In this document: positions 5,356-7,318 of the stretch, in pieces
How positions within the stretch are numbered: position 1 is the stretch's first letter
Layout: each line of letters starts with the position of its first letter
Notes under the pieces: model-generated
Told to the model about the DNA's origin: nothing
The model's database searches: none
The model's input: the letters and a program-made list of their open reading frames with translations, nothing else
Made by a program: the position numbers and the translations under genes
NCBI GenBank assembly: GCA_937888665.1
Contig: CALBET010000684.1
Location: 1-7,318 of the forward strand
Reading direction: 5' to 3'
Source of the DNA: an uncultured Acidobacteriota bacterium
GTDB taxonomy: Bacteria > Acidobacteriota > Vicinamibacteria > Vicinamibacterales > UBA8438
DNA: 7,318 nucleotides

Positions 5356-6807
5356 ATGTCGGATAAGGCTGCGGCTGTCGTGAAGGAAATCACCCCCAGG
5401 TCGGAAGACTTCTCGCGCTGGTATACGGATGTCATCCGGCGCGCCGAGCTGGCCGACTACTCGCCGGTCAAGGGCTGCATGGTCATCCGGCCGTATGGCT
5501 ACGCCATCTGGGAGCTGATGCAACAGTCGCTCGACCGCCGCATCAAGGAGACCGGCCACGTCAACGCGTATTTCCCGATGTTTATCCCGGAGAGCCTGCT
5601 CAAGAAGGAAGCCGCCCACGTCGAGGGGTTCGCCCCTCAGGTGGCCTGGGTCACGCACGGTGGTGACGAGAAGCTCGAAGAACGGCTGGTGGTACGCCCC
5701 ACCTCCGAGGCGATTATCGGCACGATGTACTCGAAGTGGATCCAGTCGTGGCGCGACCTGCCGGTACTGATCAATCAGTGGGCGAACGTCGTTCGCTGGG
5801 AGAAGGTGACCCGATTGTTCCTGCGCACCACGGAGTTCCTCTGGCAGGAGGGGCACACGGTGCATGAGACCGAGGAAGAGGCACAGGAGGAGACGCTCAA
5901 GATGCTCCGCGTCTACAAGGACTTCGCGGAGACGGAGCTGGCGATGCCGGTGCTCGAGGGCGAGAAGACCGAGAGCGAGAAGTTCGCGGGTGCCGCCAAG
6001 ACCTACTCTATCGAGGCCCTGATGGGGGACGGTCGCGCCCTGCAGGCGGGGACGTCGCATAACCTTGGGCAGAATTTCGCCAAGGTGTTCGACATCACGT
6101 TCCAGGGGCGCGACAAGACGGTGCAGTACGGGTGGCAGACGTCCTGGGGGGTCACCACCCGACTCATCGGTGGCGTCATCATGACCCACGGGGACGATAG
6201 CGGGCTGATTCTGCCCCCACGCATCGCCCCCTATCAGGTGGTCATCGTGCCGATTCCTCGCGGCGACTGGCGCGAGACGGTGCTGCCCCACGCCGAGCGG
6301 ATCAAAGCCGAACTCGAGCAGCTCGGCGTTCGCGTCATGCTCGACGACCGGGACGAACACTCACCCGGCTGGAAATACGCGGAGTGGGAGATGCGAGGCG
6401 TTCCGTTGCGCCTCGAGATCGGCCCCCGAGACATCCAGAGCGAACAGGTCATGCTCGTTCGCCGTGACACTCGCGAGAAGTCACCCACGCCGATGGAGGG
6501 CCTGGCCGCGCATGTCGATGCGCTGATGACGACAATTCAGCAAGCCCTGCTCGACCGCGCCACCGCGTTCCGCGACGAGCACACGCTGAGGACGACAGAC
6601 CGCGCTGAGTTCGACGCGAGCCTTGAGGGCCGCCCCGGCTATGTCGTCGCCCCCTGGTGCGGCTCCGCCGACTGCGAGGCCCAGATCAAGACCGCCACTC
6701 AGGCGACAATCCGAAACATTCCTCTCGACCCGCCGCCAGCGTCAGGCTCCTGTATCCAATGCGGCGAACCAGGCACGGTAGACGCCTACTTCGCCAAGTC
6801 CTACTAG
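5356..6807 (+). CDS. proS: Prolyl-tRNA synthetase, short archaeal/eukaryote-like type (ProS type 3)
   Basis: This class II aminoacyl-tRNA synthetase charges tRNA-Pro with proline in the cytoplasm. The 483-aa length and the absence of the large inserted editing domain between motifs 2 and 3 mark the short type 3 form, distinct from the longer E. coli-like form. Motif 1 lies around VIRPYGYAIWELM (about 43-55). Motif 2 includes RWEK (from Arg147) and FLRTTEF (Arg157, Glu160). Motif 3 is GGVIMTHGDDSGL-ILPPR (272-289). The anticodon-binding domain starts near YQVVIVPI, with DDRDEHSPGWKYAEWE after it. A C-terminal domain carries Cys435, Cys440, Cys466 and Cys469, a likely zinc site, and the chain ends in YFAKSY, the conserved Tyr terminus of this type. 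It is complete, with a GGAGG before ATG 5356. Expression is probably monocistronic, with a hairpin at the stop codon. Confidence 0.97.
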   Translation: MSDKAAAVVKEITPRSEDFSRWYTDVIRRAELADYSPVKGCMVIRPYGYAIWELMQQSLDRRIKETGHVNAYFPMFIPESLLKKEAAHVEGFAPQVAWVTHGGDEKLEERLVVRPTSEAIIGTMYSKWIQSWRDLPVLINQWANVVRWEKVTRLFLRTTEFLWQEGHTVHETEEEAQEETLKMLRVYKDFAETELAMPVLEGEKTESEKFAGAAKTYSIEALMGDGRALQAGTSHNLGQNFAKVFDITFQGRDKTVQYGWQTSWGVTTRLIGGVIMTHGDDSGLILPPRIAPYQVVIVPIPRGDWRETVLPHAERIKAELEQLGVRVMLDDRDEHSPGWKYAEWEMRGVPLRLEIGPRDIQSEQVMLVRRDTREKSPTPMEGLAAHVDALMTTIQQALLDRATAFRDEHTLRTTDRAEFDASLEGRPGYVVAPWCGSADCEAQIKTATQATIRNIPLDPPPASGSCIQCGEPGTVDAYFAKSY

Positions 6808-6828
6808 TCCCCTGGTTCCCGGGGACTA
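6805..6828 (+). terminator. Hairpin including the proS stop codon
   Basis: TAGTCCCC (6805-6812, beginning with the TAG stop codon) pairs perfectly with GGGGACTA (6821-6828) around the 8-base loop TGGTTCCC. It probably protects or terminates the proS transcript. The following bases are AAACCC, so there is no T-tract and it is not a textbook Rho-independent terminator. It could instead be a dispersed palindromic (REP-like) element. Confidence 0.45.
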
Positions 6829-6919
6829 AACCCGGAGTTCAGTTGGCTTGGCGCTGTGGCGCAGGCCTTCAGGCCTTCCATGAGAGAGCCAGCCGGTGTC
6901 GACACAGCCGAGCTGCGGT

Positions 6920-7318
6920 CTAGGCTGACGGCGCCGAGTCGATCGCCGCGGTGGGTCCGTGGGCGACTTCGTGCACGACATAGAAGAGGCAGTCGCTTTT
7001 GGCGATCTCGGCGTCTACGGTGATCATGATCGGCATGAAGGGTCGGTGCGCGATCAACTCGTTGCCGCGGACCTCGAAGTAGTCCGCGGTCCGATCACGC
7101 CCCGCCTCGTCGAGCAGTTCGAGCGGACACACCGCATCTCGGGTCCAGCCAATCCGGGAACCGGCTGGCACGGTCTCGAAGTTGTGCCGGTCAAGATCGT
7201 CGGGCATCGTGAGATCAGCGGTTCCAGTCGGTCGTTGCCCCATGACGAGCGAGCGCCCCTGCGCGACGCGGGCCCGCATCGGCATGTTGAGCACGCGCAC
7301 GGGCGACGGCGCCCCACC
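6920..7318 (-). CDS. Unrecognised protein, C-terminal part (partial at window edge)
   Basis: The frame is open from the right edge to a TAG (complement of 6920-6922), giving at least 132 residues. Most codons end in G or C, and the composition is balanced and protein-like, so it is probably a real gene. The N-terminus may lie outside the window; internal candidates are GTG 7300 and ATG 7285. I do not recognise the family. Visible features are the segments FETVPAGSRIGWTRDAVCPLEL and FEVRGNELIAHRPFMPIMITV, with no clear membrane segment or signal peptide. Near the end, FYVVHEVAHG contains HEVAH, which fits the HExxH zinc-protease pattern, but only 12 residues follow and no third ligand is seen. 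It is convergent with proS, with 112 bases between. Confidence 0.65.
   Translation of the reverse strand, partial: GGAPSPVRVLNMPMRARVAQGRSLVMGQRPTGTADLTMPDDLDRHNFETVPAGSRIGWTRDAVCPLELLDEAGRDRTADYFEVRGNELIAHRPFMPIMITVDAEIAKSDCLFYVVHEVAHGPTAAIDSAPSA

Noticed and set aside
5185..6360. Long 391-codon open frame on the - strand opposite proS
   Set aside because: proS on the + strand is unmistakable with all class II motifs. The antisense frame is a by-product of high G/C at third codon positions, and its product is rich in Arg, His and Leu with no recognisable domain.

Overview
The window is GC-rich bacterial DNA. It holds a short operon of type IV pilin-like (pseudopilin) genes running into a sigma-54-type response regulator on the + strand, a repeat-filled convergent gap, and two divergent housekeeping genes: aroB on the - strand and proS on the + strand. 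An unrecognised - strand gene runs off the right edge. G/C-biased third codon positions, GTG starts, a short archaeal/eukaryote-like ProS and a minor-pilin cluster beside an NtrC-type regulator would fit Acidobacteriota (for example the Vicinamibacteria) or another GC-rich group with delta-proteobacterial style gene order. This placement is inference; no rRNA or other phylogenetic marker is present.

Layout: 3-74 is the possible last 23 codons of an upstream membrane protein. 75-232 is a gap with one perfect hairpin. 233-733, 730-1749 and 1761-2360 encode three prepilin-like proteins (PilV/GspI-like, PilW/GspJ-like and PilX/GspK-like). The first two overlap by 4 bp and the second and third are 11 bp apart. 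2421-3818 encodes an NtrC-family regulator (REC, AAA+, Fis-type HTH), probably co-transcribed but with a possible promoter of its own. 3814-4107 is a cluster of GC-rich hairpin repeats filling the gap between the convergent regulator and aroB. 4121-5203 (-) is a complete 3-dehydroquinate synthase. 5204-5355 is a divergent promoter region. 5356-6807 (+) is a complete prolyl-tRNA synthetase with a C-terminal four-Cys zinc module. 6808-6919 holds a hairpin that includes the proS stop codon. 6920-7318 (-) is the C-terminal part of an unrecognised protein.

The three prepilin-like proteins probably form the minor-pilin (tip or priming) complex of a type IV pilus or type II-like secretion system. 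The adjacent regulator may control pilus genes in the manner of PilR, but no partner kinase or sigma-54 promoter is visible here. The shikimate and tRNA-charging genes are ordinary neighbours without an evident link to the pilins.

I found no strong evidence for a wholly new system. The points most worth checking are the GALTGA substitution together with the altered acidic pocket in the regulator, the structured repeat cluster (one copy supplies the regulator's stop codon), and the unrecognised C-terminal fragment with an HExxH signature close to its end.
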